Source: Runella rosea (GTDB lineage: Bacteria > Bacteroidota > Bacteroidia > Cytophagales > Spirosomataceae). From it: a DNA stretch of 64,000 nt. Below, one piece after another: positions 8,391 to 16,844 of the stretch. The position numbers and the translations under genes were made by a program. The notes below the pieces were generated by a model, which was not told the DNA's origin, did no database searches, and worked only from the letters and a program-made list of their open reading frames with translations. Positions within the stretch are counted from its first letter, which is position 1. Each line of letters begins with the position of its first letter. The DNA lies in NCBI RefSeq assembly GCF_003325355.1, contig NZ_CP030850.1:1984001-2048000 (forward strand). Reading direction: 5' to 3'.

Positions 8391-8416
8391 GGGGCAAATT
8401 AGGTTGAATTTGCCCC
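8391..8416. repeat. perfect 10-bp inverted repeat in a divergent intergenic region
   Basis: GGGGCAAATT (8391-8400) and AATTTGCCCC (8407-8416) pair perfectly around a 6-base loop. It lies in the 380-bp gap between the divergent membrane protein and permease genes. There is no clean T-run on either side, so an operator or RNA leader hairpin is more likely than a terminator. Nothing else was seen in 8194-8573. Confidence 0.5.
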
Positions 8417-8573
8417 AAAATACCACCACTTGCTGTTTTTTTAACAAGTCAAATCATACCGAAAGTTATGCTGATTGGCTTTTTTTAACCAATTTAGCAG
8501 CCGCCGCCCAATCTCCGCCTCTGCTGGGAGTCTCACTGCCAAAAAAGGTGCTTTTGTAACCAACCTAACTTAC

Positions 8574-9920
8574 ATGCAATCTGTTGACCCACAACCTAAA
8601 AACAATCAATTACTTAAAATCCTCGGCGTAGGTTTCGGCATCGCCGTCACCATCGGTGGCACCATCGGCACGGGTATTTTGCGCAAACCTGGCCCCATCG
8701 CCAATGCCCTCGGCGATCCGTGGCTTATTATGGGTGTATGGGTACTGGTGAGTATCTACGCACTACTTGGGGTACTGTGTACCATTGAGTTAGGAGTTAC
8801 TTTCCCCAAAGCAGGCGCTTGGTACGTTTATGCCAAACGGGCCTTTGGCGGCTATGCGGGTTTTGTCGTAGGCTTCAACAGTTGGCTGGGCACGTCTTCC
8901 GCTACGGCCTTCGGGGCCTTTACCATGAGCGAATACATCGCGCTGCTTTTGCCCCAAACGGCTGGCTATGAATCTTTCATGGCGGTGGGTATTTTGTTGG
9001 CCCTTGGGTTGCTCCATTGGATTGGCCTACGCACTGCCAGCCGCGCCCAAGAAATTATGAGCGTGGCCAAAGCGGTGGGCCTTTTTGCATTTGTCGTGAT
9101 TTGTTTTGTGTACGGCGACGCCGTTACGCCCACGCAAGTAGTAGAAACGACCGCAGATGCGGTGCAAAAAGGTTCCATGATTGGGGCCATTATCTTTGCA
9201 TTACAGGCCATTTTTTATACCTACGACGGCTGGCACACCGCCGCCTATTTTGCCGAAGAAGATGCTGACCCGTCCCGCAACCTTCCCAAGTCCATGCTCG
9301 GCGGACTAGCGCTTATTGTAGCCATTTATTTGCTGGTCAACGCCGCCATTCTGTACATTTTGCCCATGCCCGTACTGCAACAATCCAAACTTGCCGCCGC
9401 TGATGCCATTACGTTGATTTTCGGCGAGCAATCGGGCAAAATTGTAACGTTCTTTCTGATGATTTCAATTCTAGGGATTGTCAACGCGCAGGTGATGTTT
9501 AACCCCCGCGTGCTCTATTCAATGGGCCGCGATGGGTTGTTTATTTCGCAAGCCACCCGCGTCAATGCGGGCGGCACGCCCAGCATTGCTATGCCGTTGT
9601 CGGTTGCGATGGCAGTTTTGTTTATCGTCAGTGGAAAGGAAGCCAGCGGTAAACTCTCCGACATCGCTACGTTTTTCTTCGTCATTGGCTATACTTCGGG
9701 CTTTGCGTCGTTGTTGTACCTCCGCAAAACTGAACCCGACATTCCACGCCCTTGGAAAGTGCCCGGCTATCCCCTCATTCCGTGGATTGTATTAATTGCC
9801 TCGTTGGCATTTTTGATTGGCGCGGGTTTTCAAGACCCCGGCAGTAGCGTCTATGCACTCGGCTTTCTAGTACTAAGTTATCCGCTGTATTTGGGGGTGA
9901 AATGGTGGAATAAGGGTTAG
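8574..9920 (+). CDS. APC family amino acid permease
   Basis: The 448-residue transporter has about 12 membrane helices. The first helix carries 'GIAVTIGGTIGTGILRKPG', the unwound substrate-binding GxGxxxG-type motif of the APC superfamily. Further marks are 'AGAWYVYAKRAFGGYAGFV' and 'YDGWHTAAYFAEE'. It is likely an inner-membrane amino acid uptake or exchange protein; the substrate is not predictable. A TTG 99 bp upstream extends the frame, but the added residues are not family-like, so the ATG at 8574 is preferred. Confidence 0.88.
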   Translation: MQSVDPQPKNNQLLKILGVGFGIAVTIGGTIGTGILRKPGPIANALGDPWLIMGVWVLVSIYALLGVLCTIELGVTFPKAGAWYVYAKRAFGGYAGFVVGFNSWLGTSSATAFGAFTMSEYIALLLPQTAGYESFMAVGILLALGLLHWIGLRTASRAQEIMSVAKAVGLFAFVVICFVYGDAVTPTQVVETTADAVQKGSMIGAIIFALQAIFYTYDGWHTAAYFAEEDADPSRNLPKSMLGGLALIVAIYLLVNAAILYILPMPVLQQSKLAAADAITLIFGEQSGKIVTFFLMISILGIVNAQVMFNPRVLYSMGRDGLFISQATRVNAGGTPSIAMPLSVAMAVLFIVSGKEASGKLSDIATFFFVIGYTSGFASLLYLRKTEPDIPRPWKVPGYPLIPWIVLIASLAFLIGAGFQDPGSSVYALGFLVLSYPLYLGVKWWNKG

Positions 9921-10026
9921 TCAGTTGGTGAAAACTTTCCATCAAATTTTAAGGTTTATACTTCTCTTGTGCGGCTTTCTCAAGTAATTTATCAGAAAAG
10001 TGCTTTGCAAGTAAACGACTCAATAT

Positions 10027-10539
10027 TCAATTTCCAGCTCTTTTGTACTGCTTAGGATCCAATGCATTTTTATTCCATGCACCCAAAAATTCCATGATTT
10101 TAGCTTTATCGTAACCATCTCCTTTTTCGAGATAGGCAGAGTTTTGAGTATGAATCCTTTCGCCTTTATCGTTGAGAATAACAAACACTGGGAAACCAAA
10201 ACGCTGCGGATAGTGGAGCTTTTCGAGAAACGCTAAGTTCATATTCTCTTTGCTGTAATTGACATGGGTTACTATGTACGATGCTTTAAACAAAGAGTCA
10301 ATTTGCACGTCGGTGGTGCTGAGCTTATTGAATTTCAAGCACCATGAGCACCAATTTCCGCCAATTTGCAGGAAAACGTGCTTGCCTTCGGCCTGCGCTT
10401 TTTTAACTGCCGATTGTACATCAGCCTGTGCGTCAGCTTCGGGGTTATACAATTTTGGTTTCTCCTGCGCCTTTACTGTTATTGTAAAAGCGGCAGAAAA
10501 ACAGAGCAATAAAAAAAAATTAAACGTGGTTAATTTCAT
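10027..10539 (-). CDS. exported thioredoxin-family protein
   Basis: This 170-residue protein has a signal peptide (residues 1-24, 'FFLLLCFSAAFTITVKAQ') and a thioredoxin-like domain with a C-x-x-C site at C64-C67 ('GNWCSWCLKF'). 'LHYPQRFGFPVFVILNDKG' holds the expected cis-proline region. It probably acts in the periplasm in disulfide chemistry. The upstream ATG extension of the frame precedes the signal peptide and was not used. Confidence 0.85.
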   Translation of the reverse strand: MKLTTFNFFLLLCFSAAFTITVKAQEKPKLYNPEADAQADVQSAVKKAQAEGKHVFLQIGGNWCSWCLKFNKLSTTDVQIDSLFKASYIVTHVNYSKENMNLAFLEKLHYPQRFGFPVFVILNDKGERIHTQNSAYLEKGDGYDKAKIMEFLGAWNKNALDPKQYKRAGN

Positions 10540-10565
10540 TGCGAAGTTGTTGATTAGTGTATAGA

Positions 10566-10573
10566 CAAAAGTA
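10566..10573 (-). promoter_or_regulatory. candidate -7 element for the thioredoxin-family gene
   Basis: The minus strand reads TACTTTTG, matching TAnnTTTG, 27 bp before the chosen ATG at 10539. Its position supports the shorter start. No clear TTG partner was seen. Confidence 0.45.
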
Positions 10574-10628
10574 TTGAATTTAACGGCTCTACTGAAAAGT
10601 CGCATCCATACAATTATAAATCAGAGTA

Positions 10629-13163
10629 TTATGGATTTACTACAACCGTTCTACCACCCCGACCAGCACTGTTGAACACCCTAAATTTCATGCCTTTACT
10701 GACCGAAATAGGCTGCGAATACACCGCGCTGTTGACCGTAGGCTCTGTGCCATCGGTGGTGTATCGGATGGTCAATCCAGGCAATTGAACGTTGGCCTGC
10801 ACTTGGTTTCCTTCCACTAAAGCGCCCGCCGTTGGCACACGATAGGCAAACCCTCCTGCAAAGGCATCCAAACGCGGCAGCTCACGTTTACCTAATTGGT
10901 TGGCAAACACCGACCACGCTTTTTGGTAGGCTTTTTCATCATTTGTTTCCGCCCAAGTGGGCGACTGCGCCCACGCCCGTTCGGCCATTCCCATGAGTTT
11001 TGGCAACATCATGTAATCCACTCGTTCGGGCGAATTAACCGTTTCACTCCAAAGAAGTCCCTGAATACCCACAATATTTTGCTTTCCATAATCAGTAAGT
11101 CGCTCTTTTCCGTTGAAAATAGAACGGTCGAGGGGATTGCCCAGACGGTCTTCTTTGGAGTTTTTGAAATAATCGTAAGGAATAAACGAAAACGGTTTGT
11201 CAACGTCGGTATACGCGCCCCAATAGTAACCCGGCTCGTCAAAAGATTTGTAGTACGACATGTCGAAATACAAATGCGTCACGCACGACAGCACCACTTT
11301 GTAGCCTGCATTGGCAAGTCGATACGCCAAGTCTTCAGCGCCCCAGCCCAGTACGTTGTTCCACACATCTACCTGCATATCTTGACCCACAAAATCAGGA
11401 TTGGGAATAATGTGAGGTTTGCCATCAAGCATGGTTTTTCGCATCGCAATTTCTTCCCAACCATACAAAAACAAGCCTCGTTTCTGGACCAAATCGTTGA
11501 TTTTTCCGTAGAAATAATACCAAAGGTCGTCGGTGGTTTTCAGTTCTGGATTTTGTTGGCGGAGCTTTTCGACCGCCGGAGAGTTAGTCCAAACGCCCGT
11601 CGGGACTTCGTCACCACCGTAGTGAATGGTTTCGAGCGGCGCGCCTGCTTCGCGATACATCGCCAAAATATCATCGGTAACGGTTTCCAAAAAACGATAG
11701 GCCGAAGGCAACGCCACGTTGATGACATTGTCGTTGTACATCTGTACTGAGCGGTACACCGAGCGGTCGGCGGGGTCGTGCAAGAGGTATTTTTCAGCTT
11801 CTACTTTGCGGCCTTCCGCAAGCTTGCTCACGTACCGCGCTTCCATCGCCTTGATGGCCGCCCGGGCGTGGCCTGGTGCTTCTATTTCAGGAATAACTTT
11901 GATATGACGCGCCGTAGCGTAGCGTAAAATATCCACAAATTCCAATCTACTGTAGTAGCCAGTGCCCGCGTTGGCGGTTAGGTCAGGACCCGAGCCATAG
12001 GCAGGTTGAAGGTTTTTTAGCGGGGTGTTGGAGTGCCCGCGCATAGCCCCTACCTGCGTCAATTCGGGCAGAGAAGGCATTTCCAAACGCCAGCCTTCAT
12101 CGTCCGAAAAATGCAGATGCAGCACGTTGAGTTTATAAAAACCCATCAGGTCGAGGAGTTTTAAAAGCTGCTTTTTAGAATGAAAATTACGGGCAATATC
12201 CAACATAATAGCCCGATGCCCAAAACGCGGTTGGTCGTTTACTTCAGCACCTACTACGGTTAAGTTCGCCTGCGTTTTTCCCCACGAAGTGGGAGGTAGC
12301 AAGGCCATTAATGACTGCATCCCGTAAAAAGCCCCCGCCCGGTCGGCAGCGGCAATCTCAGCCCCTTTTTCATTGACAATCAACCGATATGCTTCTTTTG
12401 CGAGGCTGCTATCTACCCGAAAAACAATGGCGGCTTCCGCCTTTTGTGTCGTTGAAGTCACGGATTTCCCAAGCATTGCGCTCAACTGTCCAGCCAGAAA
12501 AGAGGCCTCTTCTTTGAAATCAGCGGGAGCAAACAGCTTAGTTTCGGGCGTAATTACCAAGGAAGTTCCCGTTTCGCGGTAGTGTTGGGGAGTTGGGAGT
12601 ATTTTAGGGATTTCTTTTTCGGGAATATCCTGAATGGATTTATTTTGGGCAAAGGTCGTAGCGGGCGTAATGAGACCAAATTTATCTCCCGCAAAACGTT
12701 GGTATTGACGCGGTTGGGTAGAAGGTTTGATGGTATAATCCGTCAGCGAATAGCCTTTTTCGGGTTGTTGGTCCCACACCCAATACAGGCCCGCTGGGCC
12801 ATCAGTAAAATTGACCACCCATGCTTCCGAGATAAAATTGACCTGCACCGAAGCACCCGGTTTAAGTCCCTGAAAACTGGCGGTGGGCACCAATTGAAAC
12901 AAATCTCCGTTGATGTGCCGCACTTTCAAGTCGGTAGATAGCGTCGTATCCACTTTGCGTACAAAATTGAAATACATCGTCCAGCCGTTTTTAGGAAGCG
13001 GTTTTTTACCCGTATTGGTAATAGTAAAAGCGGTAAGCGAAGCCGATTTCCCTTGGTGGTTGTTTTCAATGATTTCCCAACTGATTTTTAACGGGGGAGC
13101 GGTTAATTGCGCCCACAAAGCGGAAGAAATCAATAAAAGCGTCGGTAGAATGTAACGAATCAT
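10629..13163 (-). CDS. beta-N-acetylhexosaminidase, GH20
   Basis: This is an 844-residue exported enzyme. In order: signal peptide (1-18), N-terminal CHB_HEX carbohydrate-binding domain (about 25-155), GH20b domain (about 185-310), the GH20 barrel (about 320-670), and a C-terminal CHB_HEX_C/Fn3-like domain ('YTTDGTEPTVNSAVYSQPI'). The catalytic Asp-Glu pair is in 'HYGGDEVPTGVW' near residue 517. GH20 enzymes remove terminal GlcNAc or GalNAc by substrate-assisted catalysis, for example from chitin oligomers or glycans. No SusC/SusD pair is adjacent, so it is not in a visible polysaccharide utilisation locus. Confidence 0.94.
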   Translation of the reverse strand: MIRYILPTLLLISSALWAQLTAPPLKISWEIIENNHQGKSASLTAFTITNTGKKPLPKNGWTMYFNFVRKVDTTLSTDLKVRHINGDLFQLVPTASFQGLKPGASVQVNFISEAWVVNFTDGPAGLYWVWDQQPEKGYSLTDYTIKPSTQPRQYQRFAGDKFGLITPATTFAQNKSIQDIPEKEIPKILPTPQHYRETGTSLVITPETKLFAPADFKEEASFLAGQLSAMLGKSVTSTTQKAEAAIVFRVDSSLAKEAYRLIVNEKGAEIAAADRAGAFYGMQSLMALLPPTSWGKTQANLTVVGAEVNDQPRFGHRAIMLDIARNFHSKKQLLKLLDLMGFYKLNVLHLHFSDDEGWRLEMPSLPELTQVGAMRGHSNTPLKNLQPAYGSGPDLTANAGTGYYSRLEFVDILRYATARHIKVIPEIEAPGHARAAIKAMEARYVSKLAEGRKVEAEKYLLHDPADRSVYRSVQMYNDNVINVALPSAYRFLETVTDDILAMYREAGAPLETIHYGGDEVPTGVWTNSPAVEKLRQQNPELKTTDDLWYYFYGKINDLVQKRGLFLYGWEEIAMRKTMLDGKPHIIPNPDFVGQDMQVDVWNNVLGWGAEDLAYRLANAGYKVVLSCVTHLYFDMSYYKSFDEPGYYWGAYTDVDKPFSFIPYDYFKNSKEDRLGNPLDRSIFNGKERLTDYGKQNIVGIQGLLWSETVNSPERVDYMMLPKLMGMAERAWAQSPTWAETNDEKAYQKAWSVFANQLGKRELPRLDAFAGGFAYRVPTAGALVEGNQVQANVQLPGLTIRYTTDGTEPTVNSAVYSQPISVSKGMKFRVFNSAGRGGRTVVVNP

Positions 13164-13209
13164 TTGGAATGGAGCAGTTAGAAAAGGAATACGATGAGTT
13201 GATGAAACG

Positions 13210-13242
13210 CAAAAGTAAATGAACATTGCTGTTTTTTAACAA
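13210..13242 (-). promoter_or_regulatory. promoter for the GH20 gene
   Basis: On the minus strand a TTG (13242-13240) is followed after 22 bp by TACTTTTG (13217-13210), consistent with the Bacteroidota pattern. It lies 47 bp before the ATG at 13163 and argues against the longer start at 13226. Confidence 0.5.
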
Positions 13243-13307
13243 ATCGTTTTGTAAAAAACCAAACGTACCCCATTTTGCAATTGATTTCACTTCTCTCAAA
13301 AACGCCC

Positions 13308-13763
13308 ATGAACAACCCTAAAAACCAAATGCTCCTTGAGCCCGTTTTTCCGTCCGATTATCCTGAAGTTACCGAGGTTTGGGAGGCATCGGTGCGGGCA
13401 ACTCATCACTTCCTATCCGAGGACGATATTCTTTATTTTAAACCCTTGATTCTGAATGAGTACCTGAAAGCCGTCGATTTGGTCTGCACCAAAGACACAA
13501 CGGGACGGATTCTGGGCTTTATGGGCGTCCACGGCGATAGCCTTGAAATGCTTTTTATTCATCCCGACGCGCGCGGCAAAGGCATTGGAAGTCAATTTAT
13601 TTATCATGCCATCCATCACTTAAACGTACGAAAAGTGGATGTAAATGAGCAAAATCCGCAAGCATTAGGATTTTATGAACACATGGGTTTTGTGGTTGTG
13701 AGCCGCTCGGAACTTGATGGTTTGGGTAAGCCCTACCCGATTTTGCACATGGAATTGAAATAG
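13308..13763 (+). CDS. GNAT family N-acetyltransferase (YjaB-like)
   Basis: The 151-residue single GNAT domain resembles E. coli YjaB. The acetyl-CoA loop is in 'LEMLFIHPDARGKGIGSQFI', preceded by 'WEASVRATHHFLSEDDI' and followed by 'VDVNEQNPQALGFYEHMGF' and 'SELDGLGKPYPILHM'. The acceptor substrate is unknown. The ATG at 13308 is chosen over an upstream TTG. Confidence 0.88.
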   Translation: MNNPKNQMLLEPVFPSDYPEVTEVWEASVRATHHFLSEDDILYFKPLILNEYLKAVDLVCTKDTTGRILGFMGVHGDSLEMLFIHPDARGKGIGSQFIYHAIHHLNVRKVDVNEQNPQALGFYEHMGFVVVSRSELDGLGKPYPILHMELK

Positions 13764-13777
13764 GCGGCCGATGTAGC

Positions 13778-13812
13778 AAAAAAAGAGGCCAAAAACGATT
13801 CGTTTCTGGCCT
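13778..13812 (-). terminator. terminator for the DUF1328 gene
   Basis: A 12-bp stem with one mismatch (13786-13797 with 13801-13812) is followed on the minus strand by a run of U. It lies 29 bp past the DUF1328 stop and can also stop plus-strand transcription from the GNAT gene. Confidence 0.75.
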
Positions 13813-13840
13813 TTGATGCATTAATGGGTGTTTATTTTCG

Positions 13841-14002
13841 TTATATCTTGTTTCGTCCTGCGATTAAACTCAATAAAAACAACACAATCGCAATGTAGAA
13901 TACTATTTTGGCCAAGCCAGCAGCACTTGCTGCAATACCGCCAAATCCTAAAACAGCCGCAATGAGGGCTACAACTAACAAAATTACAGTCCAGCGTATC
14001 AT
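13841..14002 (-). CDS. DUF1328 small membrane protein
   Basis: A 53-residue protein reads '[20 protein letters not shown]' then '[20 protein letters not shown]', ending 'SLIAGRNKI'. Two hydrophobic helices and the sequence pattern (MIRW start, GGIAxxAAGxAKI) fit the DUF1328/YtjA family of tiny membrane proteins, whose function is unknown. Related genes are often stress-induced, but nothing here shows that directly. Confidence 0.85.
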   Translation of the reverse strand: MIRWTVILLVVALIAAVLGFGGIAASAAGLAKIVFYIAIVLFLLSLIAGRNKI

Positions 14003-14150
14003 AGTAGTAAGGTCGTTTTGAAGTTAGAATAGTTATTAAACTACCCTATTCCTTAAAATGCTATGACCAGCCCTATTTTGGGGAATATTCCCTATTTATT
14101 GCCGAAAACACGCCTATCTTTCAACAAAGTGTAGAAAAAAGTCCACACTT

Positions 14151-14672
14151 TTATGCAGACCCTGCGCGTACTACCGCCACTGTTACCAGCAGTTGCCCCA
14201 CATGCCGCTGGGTATGCTCTGCCGCGTGAAAAAGCAATCCCAATACAGTCGAGGGGATTTGGGAGCGCCCTACTCCTCGAATATCGGTGAGCGTCTCAGG
14301 GTTTGTACGTTGAATTTGGGCCAATGCCCGCTCTATCTGTTGACTGAATAATTGCAACAACGCATCAAACGTTTCCGCATTTTCCTGCGGTTTACCTTCG
14401 TTGGCGAGCCATTGCAACTGCGCCGCATTCAAGGGTTCAGCCCGAGCGTAGGTAAAAAGCCGGTCGAGGACCCCCGTCAGGTGTTGCAAGTGAAACCCAA
14501 CCGAAGCGACTCCTACGGGGCGTTCCCAGAGTTTATTTTCGGGAAAATCTTTCGCCAACGCCTGCACTTCTTCACGAGCCTGCAATAGCGCATGGGCTAC
14601 TGGTTGTAGCAAAGCAGGAATTTCAGGAAGCGGCCCCCTCAGCCACACTTCACGGTTATCAATGGGCGTCAT
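14151..14672 (-). CDS. DinB family protein (second in window)
   Basis: The 173-residue helical protein has putative metal histidines H61/H64 ('VGFHLQHLTGVLDRL') and a C-terminal group in 'LLFHAAEHTQRHVGQLLVT', the DinB_2-type pattern. It is not closely similar to the DinB protein at 7074-7613. Substrate unknown. The start is the ATG in front of 'MTPIDNREVWLRGP'. Confidence 0.8.
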   Translation of the reverse strand: MTPIDNREVWLRGPLPEIPALLQPVAHALLQAREEVQALAKDFPENKLWERPVGVASVGFHLQHLTGVLDRLFTYARAEPLNAAQLQWLANEGKPQENAETFDALLQLFSQQIERALAQIQRTNPETLTDIRGVGRSQIPSTVLGLLFHAAEHTQRHVGQLLVTVAVVRAGSA

Positions 14673-14832
14673 AGAAATTGTTTTTTGAGTTATAAAACAT
14701 ACCACGGGTAACTCGTCCGCTGTTCAGTTTTTTTAGCTGACAAATATCACCTCACTCTTCGTAGAAGGTCATTCTATAATGATTTTCTAGCGGCAATCTT
14801 TGAATTACTGTTTACAAAACCCCTTTATTGCC

Positions 14833-15246
14833 ATGATAAAAGCACTCAGATTTACGGCTATTTTTCTACTCCTGTTCAATGGCATCGGTGCGCTCTATGG
14901 CGGTGGCCTGTTGATTCTTGACCCCACGGGCGACAAATTGCAACTTCCTTTAAGCTACCTCCAACACGCTCCGTTCAAAGATTACCTCATTCCAGGCATT
15001 GTGCTTTTCCTCGCCAATGGCGTTTTGAGCTGTGTTGTGTGTATCCTCACATTTACTCACCACAGGCGCTATGCCCATTTCATCATTTTGCAAGGGGTAA
15101 TTCTGAGCGGCTGGATTCTCATTCAGGTGTTGATGGTCCAAACGGTTTATCAACTGCACTATATCATGGGGGCCGTTGGCCTTGCACTCATGGGAGCAGG
15201 AAGTCTCTTACTTTTAAAAGACATTTCAAAACAGCAACTCCAATAA
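14833..15246 (+). CDS. hypothetical four-helix membrane protein
   Basis: This 137-residue protein is not recognised. It has four hydrophobic segments (about 2-25, 50-75, 82-102, 107-128), short loops, and a C-terminal 'LLLLKDISKQQLQ'. It ends exactly where the convergent MazG-like gene ends, with no bases between the stop codons. A weak -7-like CAATCTTTG lies upstream near 14794. Confidence 0.65.
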   Translation: MIKALRFTAIFLLLFNGIGALYGGGLLILDPTGDKLQLPLSYLQHAPFKDYLIPGIVLFLANGVLSCVVCILTFTHHRRYAHFIILQGVILSGWILIQVLMVQTVYQLHYIMGAVGLALMGAGSLLLLKDISKQQLQ

Positions 15247-15714
15247 TTAAGCCTCCACAATGCTTTCTAAATCGGCGGGAGAATAAAAAATGGACTTCAA
15301 AGTCTTGTTATCGGCGGTTCGGTACACGAGGTATTTTCCGCTGTCTTCTTTATAATAACATTCCGTGCCTTTAGCCTCAAAATGCTTAACGGTAGCTTCT
15401 GCTTCTTCGATGGTATTGCAAGCTTTGCTCATGTTTGAGCGTTGTACTTCATCAAACAGGGCTTTGAACTTGCTCCCCAATCCAAACTCCAACACCGCCC
15501 CCGACAAAACGTACTGAATATCGGCCAAGGCATCGGCCACACCCACGATGTCTTTCTCCAAAATCGCCACTTCTAGCTCTTTCAGTTCTTCAGCAATCAA
15601 GGCCACACGCAGGTTGCAGCGGTCTTGGGACGGAATTTGGGGTGTATCTAAAATAGGGTGTTTGAAAGTGCGGTGAAACTCAGCAACTTGATTGAGGCAG
15701 TCTAATTGTTCCAT
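15247..15714 (-). CDS. MazG-like nucleotide pyrophosphohydrolase domain protein
   Basis: The 155-residue protein has the all-alpha NTP pyrophosphatase metal motif: an EExxE block ('LIAEELKELEVAI') followed after about 12 residues by ExxD-like 'VADALADIQYV'. Such enzymes hydrolyse nucleoside triphosphates or phosphoribosyl-ATP. Its C-terminal 40 residues ('ECYYKEDSGKYLVYR') fit the phage/bacterial phosphoribosyl-ATP pyrophosphohydrolase-like group. No his genes are adjacent, so a housecleaning role is more likely. Confidence 0.82.
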   Translation of the reverse strand: MEQLDCLNQVAEFHRTFKHPILDTPQIPSQDRCNLRVALIAEELKELEVAILEKDIVGVADALADIQYVLSGAVLEFGLGSKFKALFDEVQRSNMSKACNTIEEAEATVKHFEAKGTECYYKEDSGKYLVYRTADNKTLKSIFYSPADLESIVEA

Positions 15715-15748
15715 TGAATATAAGGTTATCCTTTTGATAAATGAGACT

Positions 15749-15756
15749 CAAAACTA
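15749..15756 (-). promoter_or_regulatory. candidate -7 element for the MazG-like gene
   Basis: The minus strand reads TAGTTTTG (TAnnTTTG) 35 bp before the ATG at 15714. It directly follows the U-run of the terminator of the upstream gene. Confidence 0.4.
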
Positions 15757-15784
15757 CAAAAAAACGCGGAGAAGCCTCTCCGCG
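15757..15784 (-). terminator. terminator for the DUF3592 gene
   Basis: A perfect 8-bp GC-rich stem (15765-15772 with 15777-15784) with a 4-base loop is followed on the minus strand by seven to eight U. It lies just past the DUF3592 stop at 15818. Confidence 0.85.
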
Positions 15785-15817
15785 CCCGTCAACAACGACC
15801 TAGTTCATTTCTTAAAA

Positions 15818-16513
15818 TTAATTTCCTTGTTTTGGCAAAAAAGAAGTATCTACCTCGTACACGCCATAATCTTTTGGAGAAACACGCACCGTCACTTTTT
15901 GCCCAGGCGACATAAAAGGCGCAGGATTGAACCAAATGTTATCGCTTTCGTAGCTATAAACTTTTTGGGACTGTGGTTCAAAATATTGAGCAATAATCAT
16001 CCAGGGATGTTTTCCACCTACCGAAAGGGATGTATTGTACCGGACATCCACTACGTCGGCCATGATAATTTGACCATTAAGGCGCAACCAATCGTTTAGG
16101 CGTTTGCGACGCCAGCGCCAGATAAATCCGCCGTAACCTATTGCCCCAAAAATAAGCCCGATTCCGCCAAAAATACCCGGCAAAAGCCACGAATCAAGCC
16201 CCGAAAGAACCACTTCATCGGGGTCATTGGGCAAATACCACAGGGTTACGTTTTCCCCTTCGTCGTAAGACGGCGGACTTGAATACGTAGAAGAATAGTA
16301 AGTGCGGCTCTCTCCCGATTGCGTCATGAAAGAGATAACAGGCGCTCGCCCTCCTTTTGACGAACTGCTGAACGATACAACCGTTCCGGTGGTTTTGATA
16401 CCGTTTTGTTTGATTTTCTGATCGGCGCTCCAAGTAAGAAAGCCAATAGCACCGAAGAGCGTCCCTACGGCCGCAAATATGGCAAAGAAAATACCGAAAA
16501 AACTATTCTTCAT
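15818..16513 (-). CDS. DUF3592 membrane protein
   Basis: The 231-residue protein has a signal-anchor helix (about 6-28), an extracytoplasmic beta-rich part with a serine-rich turn 'SFSSSSKGG' and the DUF3592 pattern 'YDEGENVTLWYLPNDPDE', a second membrane helix (about 108-130), and a further beta-rich domain ending 'VDTSFLPKQGN'. DUF3592 proteins are common membrane proteins of unknown function. Confidence 0.75.
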   Translation of the reverse strand: MKNSFFGIFFAIFAAVGTLFGAIGFLTWSADQKIKQNGIKTTGTVVSFSSSSKGGRAPVISFMTQSGESRTYYSSTYSSPPSYDEGENVTLWYLPNDPDEVVLSGLDSWLLPGIFGGIGLIFGAIGYGGFIWRWRRKRLNDWLRLNGQIIMADVVDVRYNTSLSVGGKHPWMIIAQYFEPQSQKVYSYESDNIWFNPAPFMSPGQKVTVRVSPKDYGVYEVDTSFLPKQGN

Positions 16514-16606
16514 CTGCGTATAAATTTAACAAACAATACACTGGTTATCAGCGCTGTTTCGAACAAAACTAAAAACTAATTTTTGTACTGAAAAAGCAAT
16601 TTATTC

Positions 16607-16669
16607 AACGGCAAAATCACCACGGTTCAACACCTTTATCGTACGGCTCAATGCTGATTTTGCCCCGTT
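16607..16669. repeat. long-looped inverted repeat before the propeller kinase
   Basis: AACG-GCAAAATCA (16607-16619) pairs with TGATTTTGC-cc-CGTT (16655-16669): nine contiguous pairs, then four more across a 2-base bulge, enclosing 35 bases. It lies in the 331-bp gap 16514-16844, which otherwise shows only a weak minus-strand -7 (CAAAACTA, 16564-16571) for DUF3592. Confidence 0.4.
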
Positions 16670-16844
16670 TTACCCCCAAAAACCAACGCTTTGGTCAGTT
16701 TTATTTTTCGTTTCAATCCCTTCTTTCTACTTTCATCGAATACCAATTGTATCGATTCAGCTTGTCAAATCCGTTTAATGAAGTAAAAGAAGGCCATTTT
16801 TTTTGCACTTTTACGTCTTACTTAACTTTTTTCAGCCACAACAA

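Noticed and set aside
8475-8573. longer N-terminus of the permease from a TTG start
   Set aside because: The added 33 residues are not like APC permease N-termini and the ATG at 8574 begins just before the first conserved helix.
9920-10026. minus-strand stretch that translates as SRLLAKHFSDKLLEKAAQEKYKP before a stop
   Set aside because: It looks somewhat protein-like, but is only about 24 codons, has no start and a stop just upstream in frame. A decayed gene end is possible but not supported.
10896-11750. 284-codon plus-strand frame inside the GH20 gene
   Set aside because: It lies antisense to the GH20 catalytic domain; its composition is that of a reversed coding sequence.
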